From positions 62,001-126,000 of the forward strand of contig JAJLTO010000022.1 in the NCBI GenBank assembly GCA_030568195.1: a DNA stretch of 64,000 nt, read 5' to 3'. The notes beneath the pieces were generated by a model that did not search any database, had not been told where the DNA came from, and saw only the letters and a program-made list of their open reading frames with translations. Made by a program: the position numbers and the translations under genes. Below, piece after piece: positions 46,300-58,621 of the stretch. Within the stretch, counting starts at the first letter, position 1. Each line of letters starts with the position of its first letter. The DNA comes from Dipodascopsis uninucleata var. uninucleata (taxonomy: Eukaryota; Ascomycota; Lipomycetes; Lipomycetales; Lipomycetaceae).

Positions 46300-48309
46300 T
46301 CATACAGATTCATTGCTTTCTATATGCTCCGATCCTGAAAGCTTTATTTCCTCGGTCTTTGCTTGTACTGGATCGTGCTCTAATCCAACCTCCGCTAAGA
46401 CCGCTTGCATGCGCTCAAGGTCTACTGCTCCAGAGTTGTCTCCGAAAACAATGTCCATCTCCTCAAGTGTTTTGTATCGAGTCTCTGGCAATATGAAGAG
46501 TACGAACAGGAACATAAGCAAACAAAATGAGCCGAAAAATATATATGTGCCAAATTTCAAATGATCAAGCATATTTGGTGTCACTTGTCCCACGACGAAC
46601 TATAAAACGGTCAGCATAAAATATAGGGTAAAACAGAAGGTATAACGACTTACGTTCATCATATAGTTACAACTAATAATAATGCTGACAGCTTGACTTC
46701 GATGACCTGGAGAAAAGATCTCAGCACAAACCAACCAAGCTACTGGTCCCCATGAATAGGAGAAATTAGCGCCGAAAATCTATAATCAAGTTAGAAATGC
46801 GCTAGTAATAAATAACTGTAGAAAACAATCACTGCTTACGTATATGAATATCACTCCTGCCCATCCAGCTACTTTTCCACCTGGGACACTGTAGTTTCCG
46901 TCATAGTGGCCAACAATGCCTGCTACAATTGCATGAGACAGCATCATACCAATGGCGCCTGCCATAAAGAAGATACGACGACCAAATCGATCCACAAAGA
47001 AGATTGCAGGGAATGTAGCAACAAAGTCGACAATTCCTAGGACACCAGTAGCCAATAGAGATGTCGTAGAGGCGTTCAAGCCGAGACTACCAAAAATAGT
47101 TGGAGCATAACTATAATTCTAAGTTAGAGATACAATAGCACTACTATACGACAGGAGAACATACTAGATGATAGCATTGATACCACAAAATTGTTGAAAA
47201 AACATGATTGTACATCCACAAGCAAGTCGCCGGAAAAGGCCAGGATTGGTGAAGAGCATACCCACTTTTGCTAATGCCAAGCTAAACCCTTGCTTTCCAG
47301 GATGCTGTTCTTGAGCAGTGCGCTCGTCAAAGAGGACAGAAGCCATTATCTCGAGGTATTCCGTTTCGACAATTGGATGATCTAGAGGTAATCCATGTAA
47401 CTTACTGATAGTGTTACGACACTCAACTTTCCGGCCCTTTGACATCAGCCAACGCGGACTGAACGGTAAGAAGGGTGTCCCAATAAGAAGAATTACCGCA
47501 GGTACAGCTTGTAATGCCAATGGTAGTCGCCAAGCAAGAGATTTTTGTCCATTGCAGCCTCCGACAGGGACATCAGTATAAGGATTCCACGTATCTGAGT
47601 CGACTACTGCACCCTTAGCACAAGCCTGTCCTCCAATAAAGCTAGTACCATAGCAAAGCCAGTATGAAACCATGATTCCGCCGCCTAATTAGGAGATTAG
47701 ATCTAAACGCAGTAAATATACGACTAACAAGTACATACAAATTCCAATCTGCTGCACAGACACGAGTGCACCTCGAAACTCCGATGGTGAAATTTCAGCC
47801 AGGTACAAAGGCACAACGTGTGATATTTGTCCGACAGCTACTCCAGCTATGATACGTCCCGCAAAGAGATACGCCACATCTTGAGCACCAGCACAGAGAG
47901 CGCTGCCAAAAGCGAAGAGCTAGACACTATGTTAGTCTTGTTGAGAGACTAGAACGGAGTTACTTACAAATGCTGCAACTGTTAGACTGTATTTTCTGGA
48001 AATCATGTTCGCTAATGGGCCATTGATGAGCGCTCCGAGCCATGCACCTAGTTGTAATACCGAAACGACCCATCCTTTAAGGACAGAATCGCTATATACA
48101 GCAGGAAACCTAGCTCCAAAATTTTGACCAGTCAACAAATTCGAGAGAACTCCCTGGTCAGTACCGTAGAGGAAAGAGCCAATACAGGTGAAGAGGGTAG
48201 AGCAAAGGAGAAAGCGATTTGCACTTATCAGACCCAGGAAACCAGACTTCCGGTTTTCGGTGAGCTGTTGCATTCGCGAGGATTTAACCTCTGTTGAAAA
48301 GCCAGGCAT
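46300..48309 (-). CDS. MFS sugar transporter, six exons, 579 aa
   Basis: Complete sugar porter with 12 predicted helices. Exons, in transcription order: 47968-48309, 47739-47919, 47165-47684, 46840-47110, 46654-46779, 46300-46599. All five introns (48-60 nt) have good donors (GTAAGT, GTATGT, GTATGT, GTAAGC, GTAAGT) and CTAAC/CTGAC branch sites, and keep frame. The ATG is at 48309. Motifs include YGTDQGVLSNLL, LYLAEISPSEFRGALVS, FSPRWLMSKGR, FFQQFCGINAIIYYAPTIF, VDRFGRR, SYSWGPVAWLVCAEIF and LPETRYKTLEEMD. No stop or frameshift. It differs clearly from the 34.3 kb transporter, so it is not a recent duplicate. Substrate is probably a hexose, but could be another sugar. Confidence 0.93.
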
Positions 48310-51300
48310 GATGCGTTGATTAGCTGTCAAGAGTTAAATAATGAAGTCATAAAGCCAAGCTTACTGTCTGATACGAATGACTCGGAAAATTTCGCTACTT
48401 ATATAGTAACAAGGGAGAGCCAAGATTTTATTAGCTTAATCAATATAGGAAGTGGTCTGGCAGGGTCTGACAGATGGCACCATAGAAAATATTTAAGTGG
48501 GGAAACAGTGTTTTAAATTAGGGTTTAGCGAACTCCAGCTCTGAGGCATTGATCAAAACACATTTCAAATTTAATCGTTTATTTTGCCTCGTTACGAAGC
48601 TGTCTGCGAAACGCGAAAACTCTAAAATATGCTCTACGAAATGGAAATCTGGGGTATACCGGGGTCACTGTAGCCTCGCGTGAGTATCCTAAGCATTCGA
48701 AAGGATCAGTCCAAGCACATATACGCCGGTAACTGGAGAATGTGTTCTCACTAGTCGAATCGAATAGAACTGTTACAGTTATTTCGCCATTTTGCTTTGT
48801 GCCTTTTAGAGATTCTGCCGTCTGTCAGGTCCCCAGTTGCTCGCTCAACGGAAATGCTCTTCGGTCTTAGCACTTGAAAACTACGTGAAAATTATAATAT
48901 CTGTTGGCAATAATTATTATTTCACTACAAAGGAATCCTTCTATTCAAGATATATAATCTGCAAGGTGCTAAACACAACTTGCAACCTTAACGACGTAAG
49001 AACGGAACGGATCTTAGCTGCTCTTGACTGATAGGGTGTTCACGCAAACGTGCTATGTTATTTTGTTCTCCTTCCGGAGCAAACTGTGAAGCCAAAATAT
49101 AATAACGCTTCTGAAAACATATCAATAGGCTTCATGCATGAGCATCTAGCAAAAGAGCTTACTGGCAAACGAACCAACCTAGATTTGTTGGTGTCATAGA
49201 CCATGGCCCTAAAAGATCTAAATATACTGGAAGCGCTACCATGGTCAACGTTGATCTCGCTAAAATTGCAGACAACGTTAGAGAAGAAGGTCTCTTCAAA
49301 ATAAATGCATTCCATGTTATTACGTCGAAGTCAAAAGAGGAACTGGATTTGAAATTGCTCCTATTTCTGATTGCATTCTCGAGTAATTGAATCATTGAGT
49401 CACAAAATGACGAGGTATTAATGTCTGAATGCAACTTCCCCAGGCTGTTTATGACCAATTACCTACAGAATAACATTGACGAAAGCATTTTCCTGCTCTC
49501 GAGGCCCTTTATAGTGGGGTTGGCTTGCAATTGCTTCATTAGAAACTATATCGACTGGTACTTCAGTAACGGTTTTACCATACATTCTCCGTCACTTTCG
49601 CGCCACTGTTTACTCTGAATATTCGCGGTACCTATATATGAATTATTTTAATATCAACCATAGCATATGAGACTCTCTTGAATTGCTCATTCATGAAGAT
49701 GATTAAGTGTATCTCTGTTTGTGATGGCCAGATAATTTTGACAATTCTGCAGCTCAGGAGCTGCGTGCGCAAACTAGATCAGCCGTCTATCATAACTGCG
49801 CAGTACCGTAAAATGTTCTCAGCACTTAAATAGTTTTCGTAATTTAACTGCCATCAAAATTCGACGGAACTTATCAATTGTTGAAGTGAAGCTTCAGAAA
49901 GATATCATGTATGCTCTATCAAGATACAGATATTGTGAGTCGCAGTCCGATAACACTCTGGTATCCAAGCAATCTTAAGGCATAATGAATGTCCCTTGAG
50001 TCTCTACGGGTCACCTGCATCGTCTGTTGTTCAATTTTAAATATATGCCTCAAATGAGTTGTTCACGAGACTGCTTTACAATCAAAAATAGCTCTTCTTC
50101 TACTGATCAGTGTAGGATTTTACAATCCTTAATCCATAATGCAATACGTCATGTTTAAGTGAGATAAGTTAATTGTCGGTTTGCAAGTAATAAAGCTTAA
50201 AAATATTCGAAAAGAAAGTTAAACTCATTATCTCGTCTCGAGGTACACCTTAAATCTAGTTTCTCGGGGCTAGGGTATTACAATAGACTCGTCTCGAGAT
50301 GCTGGGGTAACTGAGATCTGATTAAGGCGGCTCTAGTACTACTCTGTCTCTGTTCAATATTGGATCTAGCTTTAAGATAACGTCTTGTGGACTGCGGAGC
50401 TGGTTGAATTGGATGTCGCATTTTGTATTTGCCACAGTTAATGATTATTCTCTGTTATGAATCAGACTGGTTCCTAGGAATAACATTATAAATGGCGGAT
50501 ACTTCTGCGATTCGCTCGAGGATACTGTTTGTAGAAGTCGATCCGTTAGACTGATCTATTTGAGATATACTTTGGATATAAGCTGATCACACATATATTA
50601 TCGTAGAGCCTAAAATGAAACGGAGGAAAAAGAAAGCAAATGATACTTACTCTAAATTTACAATGAACTGATGAACAAGAACAGACAGGTCGTATATCGA
50701 TGGTCGAATAAACCAAGAACCAGAATTAACACCTCAAAGCTGAAATGTAGAAAGGACTGCATTGTTATTATTATACGTAGAATTAGGAATAATTAATCCA
50801 GTTTTACTAATTATCAGCCTAGATCAATTGAAACCGCTATACAAATCTTCCATAATAGAGATTTTTTTGTAAGCGTGCAATCCTTGGATATCGCACTCAA
50901 TAGAGCACGGGGGGCCAAAATCTCAATGAGGAAGGCTCGTCATACATTTTGCTAGCGGTCCTCACTTTTTTATTTTAGTGATAACAAGGTTTCTCATGGG
51001 GAAGACGCTGACACGAGAGTATCGATCGATTCATTCGTCTCGATGCTGATCATAGAGGGAACAGGCAAGATTGTGGCGAGACATTGTAGACTCGATATTA
51101 CTATGAAGCGTAACCATGAGATTTATGCTAAATCTGCAAGTTACATTGCTGATGTTGGAAATTTGCGACTATCCTCCATAAAGGATTGATGATGGGCCCG
51201 CCGCTTATCTCACCAATGTGACATTCGACATTTTATAGTAATCTAACTTTGTATTGCCTTTCATGAATATTTGCTTTTTCATTTAGAATACTGGGCGTGT

Positions 51301-54300
51301 GGAACAAGAAATGATTCTAAATCATAATGGAGTATTGTCACTTGTGACATCTATTTAAGCTCCAGCTGCCAACCTCCGTGGGTACCACTACGCTTACGCT
51401 CTCATATGTCTCAAGGGATTTTTTTATAATATGCAGTGATGTGAAAGGAAGATCCGAGCTACACTCCAAAACATCATATCTAAAATAAGATATCAGTTGC
51501 AGAGTACATTCCTAAATTAGCCAGCTACATAACTTTCGACACTACGAAGTTTGTTGAATGACCTATGCTTAAGCTACTTAGGACTACTATAACTATACGT
51601 AGCCTTTAGTCGTCAAAGTCACCGTTCGTAGTCATCACGGGTTATATAATGCGAATTTATCCGAACTGATGGCCACTCCGGCCTTATATAGGGGACTCGG
51701 TATTCGTCAATATCGTAGCTCATATGTTGAGCTTGGTGGCGACGTAGCCAGTGCTATCGTGTTCGGTGGCACAATAGATCGGAGGTATAAGCTTTCTTGT
51801 CAATCTTCGAGCTCTTCTCGACTATTTTGTAAGAACTGTTAGAAACTGGCTTGGCATGTCTCTTCGTCCCGCCAATTATGCGCCTACTAAGAATTCTTTT
51901 TCATCCGGACCCCGCAGGTGGAAGGCCACCAATAACTACGTGCATCCAATGAGCAACTGCCACACAAATACAATTGAATGAAATCGTCTCTACTGGTTTA
52001 ATACTTCCATAAGATATCGTAATATCCCAGCTTTCCCAGTTGATTGTAGCGCCCAAAGTCACAGGATGCAGCCACGATAGACGTGTGCCATTAGCAAATC
52101 ATAAAACAGCTGACACTGCTCAACTTTAGTCAAGCACGCACTATAACAGATATACCGGCAGATCTAGTGTAATTTTGAATGAATCACAGCTTACTACGAA
52201 TGATATGTACGACACGTTCCGTAGCATGCATTTTTATTCGAGATTGAGAACAGGGAAAAATGAATGGCTGAATGCCAGTGTCGTCTGCGAATTAGACGAC
52301 GCGACCGCTAAGCGTAGTGTAGATCTTGTTAAGCTTCGTACGAAGTGATTTACAATATTAGGATACATCTACGCAGTCTTTTCCAAAGCCAGATAGTAGT
52401 ACCATAAAGTCCGTGATGCCAATAAGCAAAGCATTGGCAACAAAATCATTATCTGTTGTTGACCCATTTACTAGTTCTACTGGTGATGCCTATAGACAGA
52501 GCCAGCTCACAAGCTAATAGCACTTGCTTGTGTCCTAGAGATATCAGATGCGATGAATGATAGGATACTGGACGCGTACAATCGGCACATCTCCGATGGT
52601 TGATACAAGCAGAAGGCGCCATGACAATGACACCGCTCCCAATCGCAGTCGCCCTGCACTGCGGTTTATTTCGAAGGGTATATATGTATAGGTGGAATTC
52701 CAGGTTACTTCATCTAGCGCTCAGCTGCAAGGCCACAGAGCCAACGGCTCAGTTTGTCATATGCGTCATAGAAAAAAGAGGCACCGAGCAAATACTTGGA
52801 TATCTCCGATCAGACCCAGCCATTCATCATATTGTGGATCTATCTGTTGGAACGTGCAAAACTTGACTCTCTCTGACCATACAACGTTGAGATGCAGTTG
52901 GTTGAGCAGTGTATTTGAATCATCTGGCACGTTAGATGTCGGTATGAATGACAATTGCAGTAAAGATGGTTTAGAAGTATCTGCTTGCTTGCGTACCTCA
53001 TAGATGGCCAGTCCAAGTGGTTTCTTCGAGGACTGCGGCATGTGTTAGGACGTGTTCTGATATTCATCCAACTCTACTCGAAGTCAATCGACGTGATTCT
53101 GATTAAGATGGTTGATAAACTCTGACTGCAGATTTTTCAAGTTTCAAAACTCGTAGCTCTAGAGTGCACGCTATGCGCGCGACTCATCTGGAGCCTTGAG
53201 AGCCGAATCAAACTAGATTACTAGGACTTTATTCTAAGCGTGATAATCGAAATCAAGAATCGACAAGTCTGTGGTATACAGCCTTAAATTACAATACTCG
53301 CTATCTTATATGTCCGGCCCCATTGCTGCAATCGCTTGCTCTTCCACTTATCGTCGGTCCAGATACTTTCCGTAGTATCTACGTACGTGATAACACTCTA
53401 CGTGTAAGACCTCGTAATTTATCTAGATACTCCGTACACCTCGAAACGCCAAGCTATCCCACGAGCCATTCTTCATTAACGTGTACGTAAAACGCATTAG
53501 TGCGGGCTCCGAAATACGGTGAGATTTCAAAGTCTGATAAGACAGTTCGTATTGATAACTTGTCTGGTTACAGGACCGGATCACCGAACTTGGTGTTATT
53601 GATTTCCGGCTCATAAACACTATGAGTAAAGATGTAAACTCGAGCTTATCGAATCGCTTTGGACACACTAAACTTCCATCACAAGAAGAGAGCTTTTGAG
53701 TGGATAATATGTTATAGTTACATGCGGTCTGGATTGAGAAGCAGGCCCAGTCTTTGAAGAGGGTGAAGCAACCAATCTCGATTAGGCACGGTTCGAAATC
53801 GATTCGTATGAAATTATATGATACAGCTGTAGCTTACGCTGTAGGATGGTGTAATCTCAAGCTCGTGAAGCTGCTTGCTTCCAGTCACGGATATTTCCAT
53901 TGAATTTCCAATTCCTAATAATTCACGATATAGTCCAAAACGCAGTTTAATTGCAAGTATGCTTGCGAATACCTTACTATTTCTCTGCATCCATGTCATA
54001 ATAAAACTATTAATCAGCAATGTTGATGAAGTGATTGGGACAGAATGGGTGATGACGTTCCAAGTCCTTTCTGATAGCTTTGCATGCAGTCGCACTCGTC
54101 GCCACGGCGATTCTAATTATTAGGCACTGAAAGTCCTGATTCTTGACTGATATCCTGATAGTTCGTTTTATCGAGCGACCTTTGCCTCTCCAAGGGTATT
54201 CAAGTAGGCTTGCTATCCACGTTGGATTTCTGATCTCCGAAATCAACCTGACTTTTGGACACGGTAAGATCTAGCGAAATCCAAGCGCCAGTGTGTGGAT

Positions 54301-56399
54301 TCTAGCCCAATGAATTTTGATGGAATCTGCAAAAGCTCTGTACTAAGTACTGGTTCTTTTCTTTTGGCTTTATTTTTGTTTTTTTGCTAATATGATTGTT
54401 AGATTTGTTAGTGTCGTGATAGGTGATCACCTACTTCGCGTGCAGCATGGGAGTCGATGTTATGTATCCAGCAGTAGGAATTAGAGACACCGGACATTCG
54501 ACTGCGAGCAGAAACTCAAGTTTGGTCCTTAACAGTTCTATCGAAGACTTTTAATTCTTTTATTCTATAGATCTTTAATGCAGATGTGGTCAAGCTCAAT
54601 GGAAAAATAGGCTTTTTTGGCGGGTCATCTGTATTGTAGTCGGTATTCGAACATGTAAATTGAATAATTTAATTAAAACATAGTGGATTTAGTTTATTAA
54701 AAATACTTATGACTCGATATGTTGTCGACTGCTCTGTCAAGTTGACTCTAGCGCTATCTACTTAAAAATTGTGGATACCATTCCAGTCTATTCATCAAAA
54801 CGTTGACGAACTTGGAAGTCTAATAGTTTCTGTTTTCACAAAGTAGAGTGGCAATAGCGTGTCTGCTAAGGAGCCTATTTTGATTATACAACATTTCGTT
54901 TAGCGGCAACGTAATCCATGATGAGAATCGATTGTTACGCCGCTCCGACAAGGTCGCTGTCGTTAAATTCGGCACAAGTCACACGTTTTGACTAGTCGGT
55001 TTGTGGAAGTTTGGCCTAAAATTTGTCTATTCTGACCCAAAATACTTTAGAGAAAAGATATAGGGTAATGACTACTTGTCAGTCGCAAAGAAATCAGAGA
55101 GATAACTGGAATCGATGGGCAGTGAATAAGAGTGCACTAGATATGTTGCCGTTTCGAAGACACAATGAGCTGCCAATTCAGGGGTCAGGTACTAGCGCAG
55201 ATTAAGGTTCGATTATAGTAATAAGGTTTTTATATGGGTAACAAGAAGAGGAATGCTGCCCAAGCAAAACAGCACTTTGCGATACCTACAAAACTTGAAT
55301 TCTGGGTTCTCACATTAGCGCAGATCAGCCACATTTTAAATTGCCATTGTTTCTACATAGTCTAGCTATACTAGGATAGCTTTAAAGCGTGATTATAGAG
55401 TTAACTTTTCTCGAAGAATATCCCGCCGGACTACCTCGGATGTAGACGGCAATACACGGCGACTGAGGGATCAAAAAAAGATCGAATCAGTTAGAAGTAA
55501 TTTTAAGTTAGATATCTATGAGCCATATCCTACTGGCCCGTCGACTATATGGGCTGAGATGTCTATATGGACATGATTTGGCTCCAATCTTAGCAACCAT
55601 CACGGCTTACGAACGTCCCCGGGTAATTTCTCTACAGAGAATATAAGTTACAGTTAGCTCATGATCATCTGTATACAAAGATAGTAGTACTAAGGTTGGA
55701 TACCACTTCTTTATAATCGAAAATTTGTACACGATTATTTAAACTGAGTCAAGAGCTCGGTAGAGCTGACCTTTTCCACAAAAGTAAATGTTCGGTCCCA
55801 TAATAATACTCATGGTTCTTTTAATTTATTCCTACAACTAATTGCCTTGAAATTTTCCAGGTACCGGGACAAGACATGTCAACTCTGGGCTGAGCATACA
55901 ATTGACTCCAAAGATTCTACCTTCAGCAATCATGTCTGATAACCTGCTTTCTGTTCTAGAGAGAGCCGCTATCGAGCTGTAATGGCAGAGGGCCAGATTG
56001 ATAACACTTGTCACAAAAAGTCCTGATTAGTGCGACATTAAAATGATGAATTTATAGGGTCATATGACTGTCCTTGTCCTTGTTGAGCGTGCTCGACGAC
56101 TCAGGTGACATTACGTTCCAGAATGGAAGTTGCGAACGACTGCAAAGTAGTGATGTGAGTATGGGGTATGTCAATATGAGCAGCGTCTATACAGAGAAGA
56201 TGAGAAGTCAATTTCGACAAATATCATCTGTGTGCCTTCCCGACCTGACACTAACATTGACAGTAGAAGAGTATTAACGTTGGAGAGAGAAAAGCCTTGG
56301 CAAATTTCAGATCCGTAGATTCATACATCGAAAGAGTTGGGCAAATGTCTAAAATTGCTTTAATGATCTTGTCACTATAATCCAGGCACAACCTGTAAC
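48310..56399. other. Largest gene desert in the window
   Basis: About 8 kb without an intact gene. The first few hundred bases hold the transporter promoter. Many short open frames occur, none with a recognised motif. Some stretches (49.1-49.5, 51.8-52.2 and 53.8-54.3 kb, minus strand) look like remnants of coding sequence but were not assigned. No satellite array, tRNA or rRNA was seen. Confidence 0.5.
48491..48502 (+). promoter_or_regulatory. Mig1/CreA-like site upstream of six-exon transporter
   Basis: ATTTAAGTGGGG: GTGGGG core (48497-48502) with AT-rich 5' flank, about 190 bases upstream of the transporter ATG at 48309. Confidence 0.45.
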
Positions 56400-56670
56400 C
56401 AACTCTGGCTCCTCTTCATGTCCAATAAAATGGAACTTGTCGATGTCATGATAGGGCATAACCTTAATGCTGTCTTTAGCCAATTCTCGTTTGCTGTAGA
56501 CTCTGTGAGAAGCATAATTTGGAGACTTGGGCGACTTGCCAGATCCCCGGAGATCAATGATCACTACAGTATACGTTTCAGCAAGAGTACCAGCTGCAGC
56601 ATGCCATAGCTGAGACCTTTCGTCCCTAATCCTGTTTTCACTAAAAGGGTCTCCTATTATTTGTAACAAT
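56400..56670 (-). pseudogene. Alpha/beta hydrolase remnant (haloacid/fluoroacetate dehalogenase-like)
   Basis: A short minus-strand frame reads LWHAAAGTLAETYTVVIIDL, then RGSGKSPKSPNYASH, VYSKRELAKDSIKVM and FHFIGHEEEPE. This is the N-terminal half of a dehalogenase-type hydrolase, where families have YTVVCPDLRGYGDS, YSKRxMAxD and FxVVGHDRGG. The nucleophile elbow is eroded (GHEEEP instead of GHDRGG) and no C-terminal half follows. It is an eroded host gene. Confidence 0.75.
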
Positions 56671-57028
56671 GGTCCAATTGGTGGAATAACTATAATTTTA
56701 GACCTAGCTGATTATGCGCTATATAAGTGTGGAAATAAAGATGGTATGACATAGGAATATCTATTTTTGTTAAAATCTATGGCCTAATGAGAAAAGACCT
56801 CTCACAAGAAATGGTATCCAATGTCTAAGGAAGCTAGATATATCATGATGTAGCAACGGCGATCAATAGGGAAGACACAATACATTTTGAATTCATGCCT
56901 ATAAGTCCATTAAGATAGCGAAGCGATAGATTACAGTAACACAAATGAGACAGCAAAATATTTAAACTCATCTCAATCAGAAGCACATTTAAAGTCAGAA
57001 AATAATTCTACTGCTTGATCGGAATTAC
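56671..57028. other. Spacer between two eroded genes
   Basis: 358 AT-rich bases; nothing recognised. Confidence 0.5.
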
Positions 57029-58014
57029 TCTTTTTTATCGAAGACTGTTCTGCAAGGCATCCGCAATCGTGACCGCTTTTGCTGCATCCCTCAAGTTGAA
57101 ATTCACTTTTTTGTCGACTAAGACCCATTCTCGGAATGCCTTTAGCTTTCTATGAATCCTTCTGCAGACAACTCCTTATGACTGCTCGCCGACTCTAAAT
57201 GGTGCCCCACTGGTCCAAATCTCAATGTTCCGCAACTTTGGCGACGGATTAACAGCTATTCTTCCTTTATCCCCAATAATATCTGCAATCGTCTCGTGTC
57301 CGCTCACATTGTTTCGATTACCGTAAATCGCAATTTTCTTGCCTTCTTTAAACTTCACAATACCGTACACATCATCTGCATTGTCCCATGCTTGAAATTC
57401 CAGATACACGTTTGTCGTCCCCGTCGCATATGCCTCCTCGGCTGTCACGTGTTCTCCGAGCAAATATAAGCACATATCCACATCATGAATATTATTATCA
57501 GTAAATATTACTCCTGACGTCTTGATAAGATTGAAAAAAGTCTCGCTGTGCATCGCTTTATCCATCGTTTGCGCCCTGCTCGTGCTAATCCTCCCGACAT
57601 ATCCTTCTCTTATTTTCTGAGCCGCCTTAACAAAGACCAGTGCAAATCTTGGAAATGTACATACTACTTTTAATTCGGGATACAGAAGTGCGTCCTCAAA
57701 ACAAACCGTGCGTCCTTATTGTTTGCTGCCAATGGCTTCTCACGAAAGACATGCTTTCCTGCTGCCAATGCATCTCGTATCTGTTCCTTATGAAGGTCTG
57801 TAGGAGTAAAAATCGCAACAGCTTCGATTTCATGATCTAATACCGGTTCTTTGTAGCTTTCATACGCTCTCACTTCAGGAATCAACCCCTTTGCCCACTC
57901 CTGTTCACTTTCAACCCGTACATATACTGCCACAATTTCAAATGCTTTCAAATCCAGCAGATTCTTAATGTGCACCTCTCCAATGCGGCCCGCACCTGCA
58001 ACGCCAAACTTCAA
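57029..58014 (-). pseudogene. Gfo/Idh/MocA-type dehydrogenase (inositol dehydrogenase-like), broken
   Basis: Three pieces in order on the minus strand. The first (57670-58014) is a Rossmann domain with KFGVAGAGRIGEVHIKNL, a YESYKEP segment, AVAIFTPTDLHKEQI and AAGKHVFREKPLA (EKPxA motif). The second (57176-57565) has the C-terminal domain with FTDNNIHDVDMCLYLLGE (the usual HDxD) and GHETIADIIGDKGRI. The third, near 57040-57110, reads KVNFNLRDAAKAVTIADALQNSLR, the family's C-terminus. Frameshifts and stops separate them, the middle is damaged, and no ATG stands at the expected start (TTG there). About one gene length remains, so erosion is fairly recent compared with the 18S remnant. Confidence 0.85.
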
Positions 58015-58578
58015 AATCTGCTTTCGCGTAGTTATCTTGCTCTCTTTTCACTTAATTACAAACTTATCCATCTTTTCCGCCGACATTTTGCTACTATTTA
58101 TATTTCTCTTGTGTTGGTAGTGCTTTTTTGAGAACACAATCAGTATTGCGCTGCTTTCATGGAGTTATCCACAATCTTGATACCGAATTGGTGTCAATTG
58201 TCAACGCATTGCTTAAACTTTAGAGGTTACACGCTTAAATATCTTACCTAAGTTTACGTTTGTCTGAGTTCTTTTTCAACTATTTTATTAAACAGTTCTG
58301 TAAATCTGGGGAATGTGCTCTTTCTTATAGCTTCCACACTTTTATATTAGCTCTGTCAATCGGCGCCATTTCTGCTGTCCGGAGGAGCAGTCGAAATTTT
58401 GTCTATTCTAGCCAATAACGGAATTAGACCCTCGTCTTGTATTCTCTTAGACTCATCCCAACCTCTGCATACTAGACGTTACCACTATATGTCCTTTGAC
58501 AAGCTAGAACCCTTTCAATTTCATTCTCTTCTACCTTACCGATATTATATTTTACGCGCACTTAATCCTTGTTTTATA

Positions 58579-58621
<43 letters not shown>

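Noticed and set aside
49159-49458. 99-aa minus-strand frame with a faint integrase-like phrase
   Set aside because: Similarity to a retroelement integrase is too short and weak; no flanking repeats or other element parts seen.
48310-56399. Regional centromere
   Set aside because: Gene-free, but no repeat structure or strong AT skew is visible; length alone is not evidence.
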